A DNA stretch of 47,166 nucleotides, taken from Tubiluchus corallicola (Eukaryota > Priapulida > Priapulimorpha > Priapulimorphida > Tubiluchidae). The position numbers and the translations under genes were made by a program. The DNA lies in the NCBI GenBank assembly GCA_030141605.1, contig JAQGDQ010001017.1:5001-52166 (forward strand), written 5' to 3'. Shown in pieces: positions 11,601 through 26,600 of the stretch (position 1 is the first letter of the stretch; each line of letters begins with the position of its first letter). The notes under the pieces were generated by a model. That model was not told where the DNA came from and did no database searches. It saw only the letters and a program-made list of their open reading frames with translations.

Positions 11601-14600
11601 TTTCAGGCGTGTGGCAATGGCACGTAGGCTGTTATGCTGCCTATGACACAACTGATGTAATCTACGTAAATGAAAATAACAGCACTTTGGCAGATGTAAC
11701 GAGGAATCCGCTACAATGTTCCAGATACTGTTCGCTTCAGCAGTTTCCTCTTGCGTTAATCCATAATAGTAGTAACTGTATCTGCGTTACTAAAATGACA
11801 CAGAAGGGTTCAGACTCGTGCCTCGAGTGTAACGAAACTTATGGAAAAGGTCTTGGCTGCGGCAATACAGCACGCTACAGTACTTACAACACTAGTGAGT
11901 ACAAATAATTCAATTTTTTTTTAAATACCTAGCTGTTATAACTAACCTCTTTAGCACCAGGCCAGACACGACTTATTTACAAATCTCTGCACTCTTTTGT
12001 CAGCTTTTAACATCAACGTTTACAGTCTTGCAACAAATGAGTCTTGCAACAAATGCAACAATTGTACGTTTGTTCCTGCATGGGAACCGTACCCTAGATA
12101 ATTTCATGAACACTCAAATTTTTGTTTTAGTGCAGTCTCTTATTTCAAACCCTAAGCGCTTTAAATAGTTTTAACTTTGTTACTCTTGTTACATAGTAAT
12201 GTTCATGTTTGTTGCATCTGTCTAGCGGTTGCTCCCACTTGGGGAGAACATGTATCAGTTGTCAAACTGTCTGTTTCAAACCTAGATATTACACCTTCAA
12301 TAATTTATGTTTAAGCCAAACTTATTTGCCTTAGACTCAAAGTTCAGCTTTATTTAACTCTGATCTAAAATTAGTCAATGTTAATTGTATTTCTAATGCT
12401 GACTTCAATTAATTCGTTGATATCAATTTGATGGCACAGGCCCACAATTTATTTATTTGAAAAGCAGGAAATGCGAGAAAGTTGGAACCAGGCCAAGATT
12501 TGAACTGGGGATCTTCTGAACTTTAGAATATCATAATCACTTGGGAATTTGGTTGTCTAGCAGCAGTAGCGTCGACTTTGTAAACAGAAGATCCTAAAAA
12601 TTTAAATAACACCCATTACCCATAGGTTATTCTAGACGAAATAATGTTTACGCAGGAGTCAGAATTTAAAGTCAAACTAAACATTCACTATAATGTATGT
12701 GCTTGCAAACCTAAACCGTTCATAAGTCCAATTTATAAATCCATTCAAAATAAATAAAGTTTATATATATATATATATATACATATAAACTTTGTTTATT
12801 TTGAGTGGATTTACAACACAGTAACTATTACTGATCACAGTATTTCCACTATGTGCAGTGATGAAATATACAATTAGTTAGTTCGAGTATGTAATAACTC
12901 AAAATAGTTAATTCAATAATACGACTAGTTCATTAGTTAATACTTAATTAAAATTTACAAAACCCATACGATAGATACGATAACAGAAACGATTCTCGTT
13001 GTACATAAACCTATAAGCCAATGCAAAGTATAAGTTGGACATTGTAACGTACAATGTTGCTACTTAATTCAGAAATCCAATACATGTGGAATTAATACAA
13101 TTAGTGTAGTATTACAGTTATTACAACAGTACGCATATTTGATTCTAGCATAAGTTGTTTATTAATGAGTACTTGATTGAAAGATAGTCTGCCTAATATC
13201 TTGTATACGTACAATCAGCTAACAAAACGTCTAGTAGACTTTATGTAGTTCTGCAACAATGTGAAGAGAATGCCATTGGATGTAATAATATCAGTAACGT
13301 AATTTCTTTTTTTCAGGTTATACGAAACCTTGCCTTCTTTGCGTAAATGGAGTTGCTTGCGTAAACAGTTCAGATGAGTCTGGTTATTCGTGCATCTGTA
13401 ATCCAAAATTCGCAGGAAAACACTGCAGCATAGGTACAAGAATTGAAAAATTCACTTGACGTTCACGTTAAGGGAAGACAGGATGATTTTTTTATAGCCC
13501 ATGTCATTTTGATGTACGGTAAAAGTATACATTTCAATACCAGTGATAATGCCAAAGTGTTTATGATAATTAAATAATAGGTTAAAAACTTAATTAACGG
13601 CATGCGAGCTCGACTTTTGACGACGTCACAACTGAACAGAAGTTTCAACAGCACAAACATTTCTTGTTGCACGCAAAGCAAAAATTGAAGTACAGTGCTA
13701 TTGTACAATATTCACCACAATATTTACAAAAGCTCGTCAGATTTTAAGTTTAAAAATTTGAATGTTGAAGTTCACATCTATACTCGCGCATGAGCATTTG
13801 AACGTGTGCACTACATCACAACTGAACACTTCTGAATTCAGAGGTACGACATCGTGTTCCCTAAATGCAGACGCTAGTGCCAGTCTGATTAGCGAATGGC
13901 GAAATGCATGTAACAGGGAAGAACTAGTGGCACAAACGTGAAAGTGTTTGTGTGGTAATAATACTTTCACGTAAGTCATGCTTGAAAAATAGTATACTTC
14001 CTTTCATTGTTTTACAAAGTAGATGAATTTGAGCTGTAGTTTAGAATTGGATCCGGCTTTCCTTTGTACAATTGCAACCAATTCTGAAGTGACTTTCTAA
14101 ATAACTTCTTATACCAGGGGTGTGCAAATTATCTGATTAGCCGGGCCACATTAAACTTTCCCGCAATTCCTGCGGGCCACAAGCAGTCAAGGAGCCAAAT
14201 ACAGAAGGACCTAATAACGATTTTTTTGCATCCGACCTGCGTGCATCGTTACTATTACACTCAAGAAACTATTTTAGAAGTTATTAAAATTTATATTACA
14301 AACCATATATTTCTACTTTCAGGACAGATAGTGGTAATTTCATTACAATGCATATTAGTAATGTGTATCACACAGTCTGTGTAGTACAGTGACATTAAAC
14401 TACAACCGTCTTGTAAGGGTTAATGGCATCTGATCTAGTAGAAAAAACTACCCGCACTATCTTTGGGATCGTGGCACAGACTTCAGCTGGATACGCTCAA
14501 TTAATCGCCCGGGCCGCACTTTCATTAGGTTGAAAAATCTCTTCGCGGGCCGCACAAATTCTCTCGGCGGGCCGCAAGTGGCCCGCGGGCCGCAATTTGC

Positions 14601-17600
14601 ACACCCCTGCTGTATACAATGTTTACATAGCCATATAAAGTGAATTTTATACGTGGTGAATTTATTACCTTAGTGAATTTTAGGTTGTAGAGCGATAATC
14701 CGTGGCCTTTAATATGTAACTTAAATTTGGAAATCTTAGAAACTGTCTGTTTTTGTCAACTTAATGGATGATAACCTATTATGTCAGACGGGTGGCATAT
14801 TTTAGTCAATGATCTTTAATTAATAGTTTAATTAAGATCCTTAGTTTTATTCACCTGTAGCCTACATGAATGGTAGTAATATGATCTTGGCGAATAAGTA
14901 GATTCTTTTACTTTTTTATTTGATTTTTAAATAATGATTTATTGTATTATAGTGTATTTCTGACATCACGTTTTATCGCTATTTGTTTCTGTATGATCTT
15001 AGAATATTTTTTATCACTTTATTATTATTTTAATATGTTATTATGAGTTTATTTCGTATAAAAATATACAGTTTACAAGGATAAAGATGTTAATAAAGCA
15101 GGTAATGCGATGATAGTAAAGTATCATATCTACAGACATTCAACTTTATAACCACACATTGTAGTTCCCTTGTAATTATATTACAGCATACAGCGTTGTA
15201 AGGAGCTATAATAGATATCTTAAAACATAATCTTTAAATCAGTTCTTAACCTTTAAATTTGCATTTTCTTTTAGATCTACAGTACAACCATATTTAAATT
15301 CTAAATATATTTATTGCCCATACTTGAGAGAATATTATTCACGGAACCAATAAATTTCCGGTGCCATTAAGCTTACATTTTGCCTCAGTTGGCACGTAGG
15401 TGGCAAGAGGTGTGAACCTTACTCAGCTTTGGCTAAGTAATTTATTCTTTATGCTAGATCGAAGTCACCGTCTGCAACCATAAATTTCCGGCACCCTTAA
15501 TCTTACATTTTGCCTCAGTTGGCACGTAGGTGGCAAGAAGTGTGAACCTTTCTCAGCTTTGGCTAAGTAATTTATTCTTTATTCTAGATCGAATTCAGGG
15601 TTAGCAACCATAAATTTCCAGTGCCCTTAAGCTTACATTTTGCCTCAGTTGGCACGTCGGTGGCAAGAGGTGTGAACCTTACTCAGCTTTGACTAAGTAC
15701 AGTCATTTGAAAAAAGTTTAAGACCATGCTGGAGTTTTCGGATTCTTCATCATACTGTACCCTGATTGCGTCAGATTCTTTGTTGATTACATCATACTGC
15801 TAGTGGTCAGACAGGCAGCCATCAAGTGCTGAAGACTTACGAAGAGTTATCAAGGACGTTTGGGTTAAAGAAATTACTTCCGAGTACTGCCAAAACCTAA
15901 TTTCCAGTATGCCTCTTAGAATGAAGGCTGTGATTGACAACTTCGGTGGCCATACTAAGTACTAAAATGTTCAAGGACTGTGACTATTTTTGGATAAAAA
16001 CATACAAACTATGCTGTAGTGTATTTTTCTAGAAGAATAAATGAATAGTTTTTAGATGGAACCGTGTTAAACGATGGTTTTGTCAAATCACTTTGGTCTT
16101 AAACTTTTGCAAATGACTGTAATTTATTCTTTATTCTAGTTCGAGTTCAGAGTTTGCGTCTTGATCGAAAATCCTACAACGGAATTGCTGGTGAACCTGT
16201 CTGCTTTCGTTTATCCGCCAAAAACATAGTTGGCAGAAAAGACGTCAACTTTAATTGGACTACAGATGACCCGACAGTGGTAATCATCACAAATGCTACG
16301 CAATTTTACAGCAGTAATGAAGAATTAGTTCATATCGAATGCCACACTTATAGCCAGGGAGGAATGTATTCGCTTACTATAAATGTATACGTTGAAGGTC
16401 AGAGCCTCTCTACATTGACCGCAGATGTCAGCATTGCAAATTGTGACGTGTTCATTGTCCTTGATGGCGCAGGAAACACGGAGGACAGTTGTCCGAAATA
16501 TAAAGCATTTATTTCATTTGTTGTATCAGCAACTGTCCAGTTCAGTTGTAATTTATTTGATCCTGCATTCATACGGTATGAATTTGGCATTTACTACGTT
16601 AACACATCGGTTCCTCAAGTATCACCTGAGAATAACGTCACCGACAAAGTGACGACGAAGGATAATTATATCCTGGTGCCACCAAGATCCCTGCCTCCTG
16701 GAAGGTACCTCGTCGATGCAAGAGTTCTAGTAAATTTTGTGAACCTGACTCAGACCGTTGAGCACAGAATCCAGGTAAGTGATTAAACGAAAAGAGAAGT
16801 CACTTAGCATGTTTCTTTATTTTATTGTTATCAATTAAATTTGGAAAAATGTAACAAAGGAATTTGTAAAAAACTTGTTTATAAATCAATTTATAGCTTT
16901 ATCAGTGGCGGCTCGTAGATAAAATTAGTGGGGGTGCTGTAAAATTAAAAGTTTTTTAGCCATTGTTTTAATACTGTATAAAAGGAAACAAACATGTAAT
17001 TATAATGTTGTTACTGTAATTTTAAATAATCAAACTAATTTAAACGTAACCTTGATAAACACCTAAACAAAAAAGGTTGTTTTCTTACTAACAGCCTAGA
17101 TTGTCACAGTTCAAGAATATGCCTATACACGGCTTTTAAGCACGTGACAACTGACAACAAGTACTGCAGTGAGGAAAAGTACCCTTTGTACCTAAAGTAC
17201 AGCGTCTTAACGCAGACATGCGCACATGGCAGCATGCGCGCAGCAGCCAAACACCCCGCTGTGCAGGGCTGTGAAGCAAGCAATGCCACCCTCGCGTGCT
17301 CCGGTTCCCCACAAGTATAAAGAAAGAGTTAAAGGAAAAATATTATTATATTGAATATTATCGATAATAATGAGTGAAAACAGGGGGTGCTGCAGTTCCA
17401 CAGTAACTATACACGAGCCCGCCACTGAGCTTTATACAACGGCTATACAGATATTTTCGGGCGCAGTGGTAGCGGCCATTCACTTGACTGGTGAACTTCG
17501 TGACCTTTTGACAGAGCATTATTTTGTTTAGTATGGTATGAAAAATGCTTTATGTGCTCTACAAAACAGCATAAAACGATGGTTAAATTTGCCCAAAATA

Positions 17601-20600
17601 CAACGAAGCCCAAAAACATAAAAATAATAATAAACGTTTTCATTTATAAACATAAACATAAGAACAATTAACAAATCACACAAATAAATAACGCATACAG
17701 GAACACGTCCATTAGTTGATTAAAAATACCACAATTTATAACACATCTTAATATATATCACAGTGCTGATTGAATGCATTAATTCTTACCTCGTAATTTA
17801 GAATCACTTATTGCTGAAATTTTATGCACATAATAAATCAACAATTTCTTAACTTCCATATCTCCACATTTGTTTAAAAATATAAACTTATCTATATCAC
17901 ACATAGATGGGAATTCTGGAAAAATGTCTGATGTTTGATGTAAGTACGCAGTCCTTTCTTGACAATAAACATTGCATTGCATACGAAAGTGAAATTTCGT
18001 GCTCTGATTTTTACCTAAAGTACATTTTCTCATATCAATAGGTGTTTTAAGTCTGGTATATCGACCAGCTTCAATTTCTAATCTATGCGCGCTAATACGG
18101 AATTTTGTGTAAGTTTCCTTATGTGCTCTAGGGCAGGGGTGTGCAAATTGCGGAACGCCGGCCAATTGTGGCCCGCCGAGAGAATTTGTGCGGCCCGCGA
18201 AGAGATTCGTCAACCTCATGAAAGTGCGGCCCGGGCGATTAATTGAATGTATCCAGCTAATTTAGATAGTGCGGTTAGTTTTTTCTACAATATCGGATGC
18301 CATTAACCCTTAAAGGACGGTTGTAGCTTAATGTCACTGTACTACACAGACTGTGTGATACACAGTACTAATATGCATTGTAATGAAATTACCACTATCC
18401 GTCCTGAAAGTAGAAATATATGGTTTGTAATATAAATTTTTACAACTTCTAAAATAGTTTCTTGAGTGTAGTAGTAATGATGTACGCAGGTCGAATGCAA
18501 AAAAATCGTTATTAGGCCTTTCTGTACTTGGCTCCTTGATCAAACTGCGTGCGGCCCGCAGGAATTGCGGGAAAGTTTAATGTGGCCCGGCTAGTCAGAT
18601 AATTTGCACACCCCTGCTCTAGGGCATTGGTAATCAAAAGATGATTTTCGAGTTTATACTAAGATTTGAACAGTCTATACATCCTTAGTTTATTAAAACC
18701 AAAAAAAGATATTTGTTTTGTCCAGTTTGTCTGTCTGTCTGTAACCCAAAACCTCAATAAAAAATGATGAAAACTTTGGTAAAGGTTGATTTCCTTTATT
18801 ACTGTGCTCAAAAAAAGAAGTGAATGAGGTGTATAGAGGGGGGTTTCAACATAAATTGCAGTCTGAAATAATAAAAGTAAAAAGCAACATTTAGAACTTA
18901 ATAATTCACTTAGCTTTAACACACTAGAGCAAAAGTTTAATTTAAAGCAATAACCTCAGTTTAGGTAAATCAAAAAGCCACAAAATATAATTTGAAGCAA
19001 ACATACCTTAGCAAACTACATTATGAAATTTGAAATCTGAACTTTACCAGCTGACTATGAATCTTATGGTAGCAACTTCTGGAGGTGCTGCAAGCTTTTG
19101 GTTGTTTGCCTGTAAAAATAATTTGCATATTTCTTAAGCTGTTTACTGTGCTGTCTATTTGTACTGTCTGTATGTTTACTGTACATACCATTTACTGGGT
19201 TTCAACCAAAGTTAATGAGGCGTAACAGGAGTCCTGGCTATTGTATGTTGGGCTGTAGTAGGTCAGATTTCATGGTCTGATGGTAAAGTTCAGATTTCAA
19301 ATTTCATAATGTAGTTTGTTAAGGTATGTTTGCTACAAATTATATTTTGTAGTTTTTTTATTTACCTAAACTGAGATTAGTGCTTTAAATTTAACTTTTG
19401 TTCTAGTGTGTTAAAGCTAAGTGAATTATTAAGTTCTAAATGTTGCTTTTTACTTTTATGATTTCAGACTGAAATTTATGTTGAAACCCACCCCCACCCC
19501 CACTATACACCCCCTTCACTTCTTTTTTTGAGCACAGTGATAAAGGAAATCAACCTGTACTAAAGTGTTCATCATTTTTTATTGAGGTTATGGGTTACAG
19601 ACAGACAAGCAAACTGGACAAAACACTATTTGCTTAAGAATGGCACGTGAAGAATTATTACTATGGAAACGTAATTTCGCGTCCACAGCTAGTTCTTCGG
19701 TGTGATACTAAGTTTTTTAATTTAAATCACTAATTTTAATTGTTTAGGGTTGCTTTAGAATTGAGTCATCAAGATTGGTACCCATCATTCGTGGAGGACC
19801 TTTTAAATTGGTTGGAACTGAAGATGATCTCACAATGGATGGTACTTTATCTTATGATCCAGATAGCTTGAAACATCTGGCTGGCCTTTCGTATGTTATT
19901 AATAGAAAGAATAATAATACTAGTTACTGTTCATTTTACTATAAAATATATTTTACTAAAATTATACTATAGAGTGTTTCGTGTGGCGTGATTATGTGTT
20001 CTGGACGCTGTGGGCTTTTGATCTATCTTTGATGACTTTTATTTTACAAAAGAAACAACGTAAATTGTGTTCATCTTTCAAAGTCGCGACATCCATTGTC
20101 GCCAAAATCTGGCAACTGTATTTGGTGAATGTTAGAGAGCAATTATCCTTTTCACAGTTCCAGCGATTGATGATGATCATGAAAAGGTCAAAGGCTAAAT
20201 GTACCAGGCAACGCGCTTTTGTACACTTGACAATGCCTCGCAGCCCATGCCTTGTTCATTTTTTCTTGTCCACAAGCAAGATCCTGCCAGTAAATCAGTT
20301 TATGCACAGACTAATGCATATCTAAGCAAAGTCCACGCAAAAACGAAGTTACTGAAGCGATGTGACAGCCAGCTTTGCTTTACCCGGATAAGACGTGACA
20401 GTTGTGGTTAAAACGCGATGCTCTGGTGCACCTAACCTTTGACTCGCATTACAAAGAAACTGTGAAAAGGTTTATTTAAAACTTTTAAATAGGACTCTTA
20501 TTGAAGAACTATACCACAACGTTAGAATTTTGGTACATGCGATCTTAGCTGAGCACTCAGATTCAAACCTTTTAAACATTACCTTGCTAATAGAAATTTT

Positions 20601-23600
20601 AATGCCTCTTTGTTGGCTAAAATATGTTCAGTGAAAGTAATTCATATTATTTAATGTATTTTAACGCAATTAAATAATATTTTTTGAAATGGATACAACA
20701 CCAGTTTAACGTGCAGACAAAAAGTTTTGAAATACAATTATTTACATTTAGTTTAATTTGCATTGGTTAAAAGAGAGTTCATTGCATGATTAAAGGTATG
20801 ACTATAGCTAAGTACTGGTATAAAAATTATGTAGACTATATTGAAATTAATTAATAATAACTTACGTTGATAGAGCCTTTAACATTTTTCAGTATATTAG
20901 CATTTTGGTTTTTCGTGAGCTAGCGGTAGTTGTATGCCTTCGGATCTCCCCGCCATTTCTCTGTTTTGTTAGAATTATAACTGTGAGTTTCTTATGAATT
21001 TATGGCTGTGACATTACTGTTCATAAAGGGTACTTGGAGTTTTCAATCCAGGAGTTACAAGGACAGGATTGAAATCTCCAAGTAGCCTTAAGAACAACAA
21101 TGTCACAGCAAATAAATTCATAAGAAGTTCACAGTTATAATTTCTAACAAAACAGAGATATGGCGGGGAGATCCGAAGACATGCAACTACCGCTAGCTCA
21201 CGAAAAACCATAATGCTAATGTACTAAAGAATGATGGGTGCTTCAATTTTAAAAGAGTGATTACTGTAATACGCTAAATACCTACTAAATGAACAAACAG
21301 GTGGCAGCACCGTGCCAGCAATTGGAACTTTATGAAAACCAAAAAGGGCCTGTGCACTCGCTACATTTGTAATTACTGCATTTTAAATATTTGCTACTAA
21401 TTTTTTACTTATAAGTGTAGTTGATGTTTCCATAGTAGAAATAAAATGGTGGTTAAACCACATCAAGGTTAATCAGTTCAGGAAACTGCAGCTCCCTTCA
21501 TCGCATTACGTAAAATTAACAGGTAAAAGACGTATTTTCGGCCTACCATAGCAACCATCGTGTCATTAACAGGTAAAAGACGTATTTTCGGCCTACCATA
21601 GCAACCATCGTGTCATCAACAGGTAAAAGACGTATTTTTGGCCTACCATAGCAACCATCGTGTCACTAACAGGTAAAAGACGTATTTTCGGCCTACCATA
21701 GCAACCATCGTGTCATTAACAGGTAAAAGACGTATTTTCGGTCTACCATAGCAACCATCGTGTCATTAACAGGTAAAAGACGTATTTTCGGTCTACCATA
21801 GCAACCATCGTGTCATTAACAAGTAAAAGACGTATATTCGGTCTATCATAGAACCATTCCGATCATTCCAATTTAATGACAATCCGGAATTCTATGTAAC
21901 AAAGTTTTTGTAACACGATGAAGGAAGCAGTGGTTTCCCAAATTATGGTTAGCATTATAAATCTTTTGTCAATTTTTTATTAGATATTTCTGGTATTGCG
22001 TAAGTGGAAACAACATCGATCAACTTCCTCTTGCTAACGACACTGGTTGCAATAATAACAGCGCTCTTCTTCCGTATAATGGTAGGCATATTTTCTAAAA
22101 GTGCCTTTAAGTTATTACAATGTTAAGCCAAAATAAAACAAAATTTCTTATCTTTGACTTTATATAACATAGCCATAGGACCCATAAAAACATTAACTAA
22201 CACTACAAACGCAGACTTGGTGTTAAACTAAAACAAGTCCTAAAACTAAGAATAAACCGACTTGAAATCTTGCAGGCTAAAATATCCTTAATAACTTAGA
22301 GTTATTTTTTACACGTTACGTTACCTATTAACAAACTATGTACGGTTAGATAGAGAATTTCACAGGCTTTCTAACCGTGCATTACACGACTAAATTTGCT
22401 TAAGTACTGCGTTCGTAATGGCGGTTGAAAGTACGAATCCATGTTTGTGGATTCCGGAGGAAGTATCGTTGCAAGTCCGAATACAGAAAACTAGGGTTTG
22501 AGTTATTTTTTACACGTTACGTTACTTTTGAACAAACTATATACGGTTAGATGGAGAATTTCACGGGCTTTCTAACCATGTATTACACGACTAAATTCGC
22601 TCAAGTACAGCAACGAAGATGGCATTCAAGTACAGAAACGAAATTGAAAGGGGCAAATATGTTTAGCAAACAGGTTCAGAGACACGGTTGATAAAAATAT
22701 TCATAATATGTTTTTCTAGAAATAGGCTTAATAAACATATATATGGGTCACGTTGAGAAAAATTACAAAATCCTTACCACGTATAGTGTGCACGATATAT
22801 TATTCCCTCACCACGAATTATTAGTTCGTGCATTCGATATGCAACCTGTGGCCACGACATATTACATTGTGCACAGGAATTTCCATACCTGTTGAAACAA
22901 AAAAGCATAGAGCCACCAAAGGGCCACCTTGGGAAAATTAGTAAATGGTGGCCACGATTTAAATATCGTGCACATGGATTAATAATTTTTGGACACCAAT
23001 TAGCATCTTATGTGGTCGGATTAGCAGTTATTAACAATTCATGGCTTTGAATTTTAGTATCTTGGGTGCATAAGCTAATAATTTATATATATATATATAT
23101 ATAATAATCTTTATTTGCCATTAAAATACATTAATAGTCACCGATAAAAACTTTACAGAGATGATCAATCAGTGTTAGTTAATAAAAACTTACACTGCTA
23201 AAGGCAAATGCGTCAGTGCAATCTAAACTACTGTGCAGTCATGTAGCCTGATGTCCAATCTTTACTTTTAGATGGCAAGGATTTACAAAATGAAGTAATC
23301 ACAATGCCCCCTATCGATCATGTAGCCTGATGTCCCATCTTTACTTTTAGATGGCAAGGATTTACAAAATGAAGTAATCACAATGCCCCCTATCGATCAT
23401 GTAGCCTGATGTCCCATCTTTACTTTTAGATGGCAAGGATTTACAAAATGAAAGTAATCACAATGCCTCCTAACGATCATGTAGCAGTATGTTCCATCTT
23501 TACTTTTAGATGGCAAGGATTTACAAAATGAAAGTAATCACAATGCCTCCTAACGATCATGTAGCAGTATGTCCCATCTTTACTTTTAGATGGCAAGGAT

Positions 23601-26600
23601 TTAGTTCTTTTTTCTCAGCGTGGCGTTTAGGGGCTTCGTATTATAGAAAACTATATGTACTGTACATATTTTTTTAAACTTCTGGCTAATACTCGTACGT
23701 AGTTTGAAATAACGTGGCGCTCATTGGCACCTTTTGGTGAGACATTTCTTAGAAAAGACGACCGCAAGTTTTTAACTAATAATATATTGTTTTATTCCCC
23801 CTGACCTCGTGCTTTCTTAGGACACACATTCTTTATTAAAAGAAACATTGTATAATTCACAATTATTGGTTTTAAAGTGATATTTTCAAAGTCAAACTTG
23901 TATCTTTTATGAATTTAAAGAGTTAATATTACCATTTTTTTCTACATGGTCATCCAACCACCTCAATTTCGCTATTGTTTGAAGTAAGTGTAACGTGTAA
24001 ATTCGCATTTGAGTTTGTTATCATTACTCCTTGTATGTAATTATGATCTTTAATCACGTGTGTGATGATACATTTGACAATGTGCATTGATAACTGTTTC
24101 TGATATCACTTCTGAACTGGTGTCGCTTCTGTAGATTTGCGATATACCAACAGAAAAATTCTGTTAGAAACTTGTAGTAAGTGTGTCAAAAAATGCCAGA
24201 GACAAACTTTTTTGTTGTTCCATAGTAAGTCGGATTGTAAGGTGAATCGTCTTCAAGGCATCAGAAAATGACTGTACGCGGTCTTGCAAAATTGAAAATG
24301 AATCATGTACATATTGCAAAAAAACGACAGGGGTTGTGTATGATAACGATTCCATAGTTGCTGTAATAACAAAACCCATCACCTGATTCGCAATGGCGGG
24401 ATTAACCATGTGTGTGATGATACATTTGACAATGTACATTGATAATTGTTTCTGGTATCGCTTCTGTACTCTGCGAGCCTTGTATAGTTCCATTTTAAAT
24501 GTTAATTAATAAATTACTTGTGTTTTTGAACTAATTATCTATGTAACTACATTTTTGACAACCAGTTGTACATATATCTGTTCTAAACTAAAATGTATTT
24601 GTTGCACAGTGGTAAATCTGCGAACAGTATATTACTGTGTGCCTATCCACTTAAGATAAATGAAGTTTACATATTTATAACCACGTGTGTGAAATTTACT
24701 TATTTATTTACTTGTTGCAGATCCACTGTTTAAGATATTAGCAGAAAAACGAAGACGTCTTTCCCCTGGTGGTACGTAGCAGCAATTTCTGCATTTTACG
24801 CAAGCAAATACATTTGACAGCAACTTGCATCTTTGGCATTTCAGGCATGCCTGCTTTTAATCAATTAATTTCATCCTTTAATTACTGCAGACCTTTTGAG
24901 TAAAGACCCAGTGTGGGCTACAGCATATGAGACGTTTTTCCTTGAGATTCGAAAGACCGGTAAGGAACCACAGTGGACAAAGCAAGTTATTGGAAAGGTC
25001 GGAGGAAATGTTCCTGTTATTGAGATAAGGTACGCACAGATTATTCATACTTATTGGTATTATATATATATATATAATAAACTTTATTTGCCATTAAAAT
25101 ACATTGATAATCACTGATAAAAACTTTACAGAGAGATCAATCAGTGTTAGTTAATAAAATTTACACTGCTAATGCGTCATGTTTTTTTATTTTTTTTATT
25201 TTTATTATTATCACATTCAGTACAATATAATGACATTAAGCACACAGTGACATCAAAATTATTACATCTACTGTATTAAATTGTTATGTTTCATACACTA
25301 TCGTTATCATAAAAGAATAATTTTACTGTAGTGGGCTAGAGAAGCAAAGGCTTGTATAAGCCCACTGTCATGTGAACCCGATAAAAAAAGAATGGATGAG
25401 TGAACAAAAAAAAAGAACTGGGAGAAAGGTTAGATCACACAGGAAAGGTAGAAGGATGTGTTAGTGGAAATGGTAGGAAGAAAGATAATAGATTGTGCTA
25501 TGTTGACATCAGCTGTGAAGATTTATCAATGATGCTTTGTTTTGCATAATCTGTACCAGGATTGTGGCGTATTTTTAGGTGTCTCAAAAATTGTAAAGTG
25601 AAGGTGAATTCGCAACAGCGCATGTACTTACAAGCTCTCTGTACCAGCTGTAAGGCACGTGATTCTGAAACTGAATATGCTTGGAGGTTTGAAGAAAGCG
25701 ATGGTCCACAGTTACATGAAAACAAAGAAACTGACGTCGTTTACATTGAGAAAAATACTTTGCAGGCAGAGGGGAATTATACTATTATTGTAAGAGGTAA
25801 AATTTGTGATTTAAATTCATAGCAAAATGTAGCAACGCCAAATAATGGACCACAGCACACAACAACAGTAACTTTCTGAAGGGGACCACGGAGAACATGG
25901 TCCCATCACAGAGAACACGGAGTGACAGGACCAATAACATGCCAATATTACTGTGCAGATTTGGAATGTATTGTCTTGATAGCCTATGCTTTGTGTTTCA
26001 TAGTAAAATGATGTAAAAATAAAAAATTAAATAAAAATAAAGCCTGTACATATTGCAAACTTGATTATTATTTTACTTTCCTAACAAAGAATGACAAAGA
26101 TTACTATACCATCATAAACGTGTCACGTATCACTACAGTGTCCTGTTGTCAATTGTAGACTTGCACAGTATAATGATGTGACATAACCGTGCTAACTTAC
26201 TGACCAAGTATTAGAAAATCAAAAATTGCAAATAAAATAAAGGAATGTATTTATCGTGGAATGGCTAGCTAATATTTCTGTTATTTATTTACATAGGTGG
26301 TTCCTCATTAAGCTTAAGTGGACTTAGCTCATACAAATTTATTGTTAATGAAAGTCCTGGAGTTACTGGTGAGCCGCCATGTTTAGTTACACCAGTAGAA
26401 GGTAGGCATGTATACTGTTTGCTTCAATTCTTTTTGATTCATTTCAAGTCATTTCTGTTCAATTATTTTAATTTCCTCCAGTATTTTAAAAGATTGGTTT
26501 ACAAGTTATCTTTAAATTATTTTATGTAAGGGTAATATATTTTATTATGCTAAAATACACGAATCAGCAGCCGAGACCTAAGATAGAACCTTGGAGTACT

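Noticed and set aside
12480-12560. tRNA-like box B (minus strand), possible tRNA or SINE
   Set aside because: Only the box B-like bases fit; no box A at proper spacing and no cloverleaf could be drawn.
19981-20411. Overlapping plus-strand frames of 114 and 70 codons
   Set aside because: They overlap in different frames, and joining them would break the phase chain of the receptor gene; no motif recognised.
24164-24493. 109-codon minus-strand frame
   Set aside because: It crosses a two-copy repeat, shows no known family, and lies in an intron.
25561-25578. Earlier acceptor for exon 10 at AG 25559-25560
   Set aside because: It places TAG in frame after five codons; the acceptor at 25578 keeps the frame and the REJ cysteine pattern.
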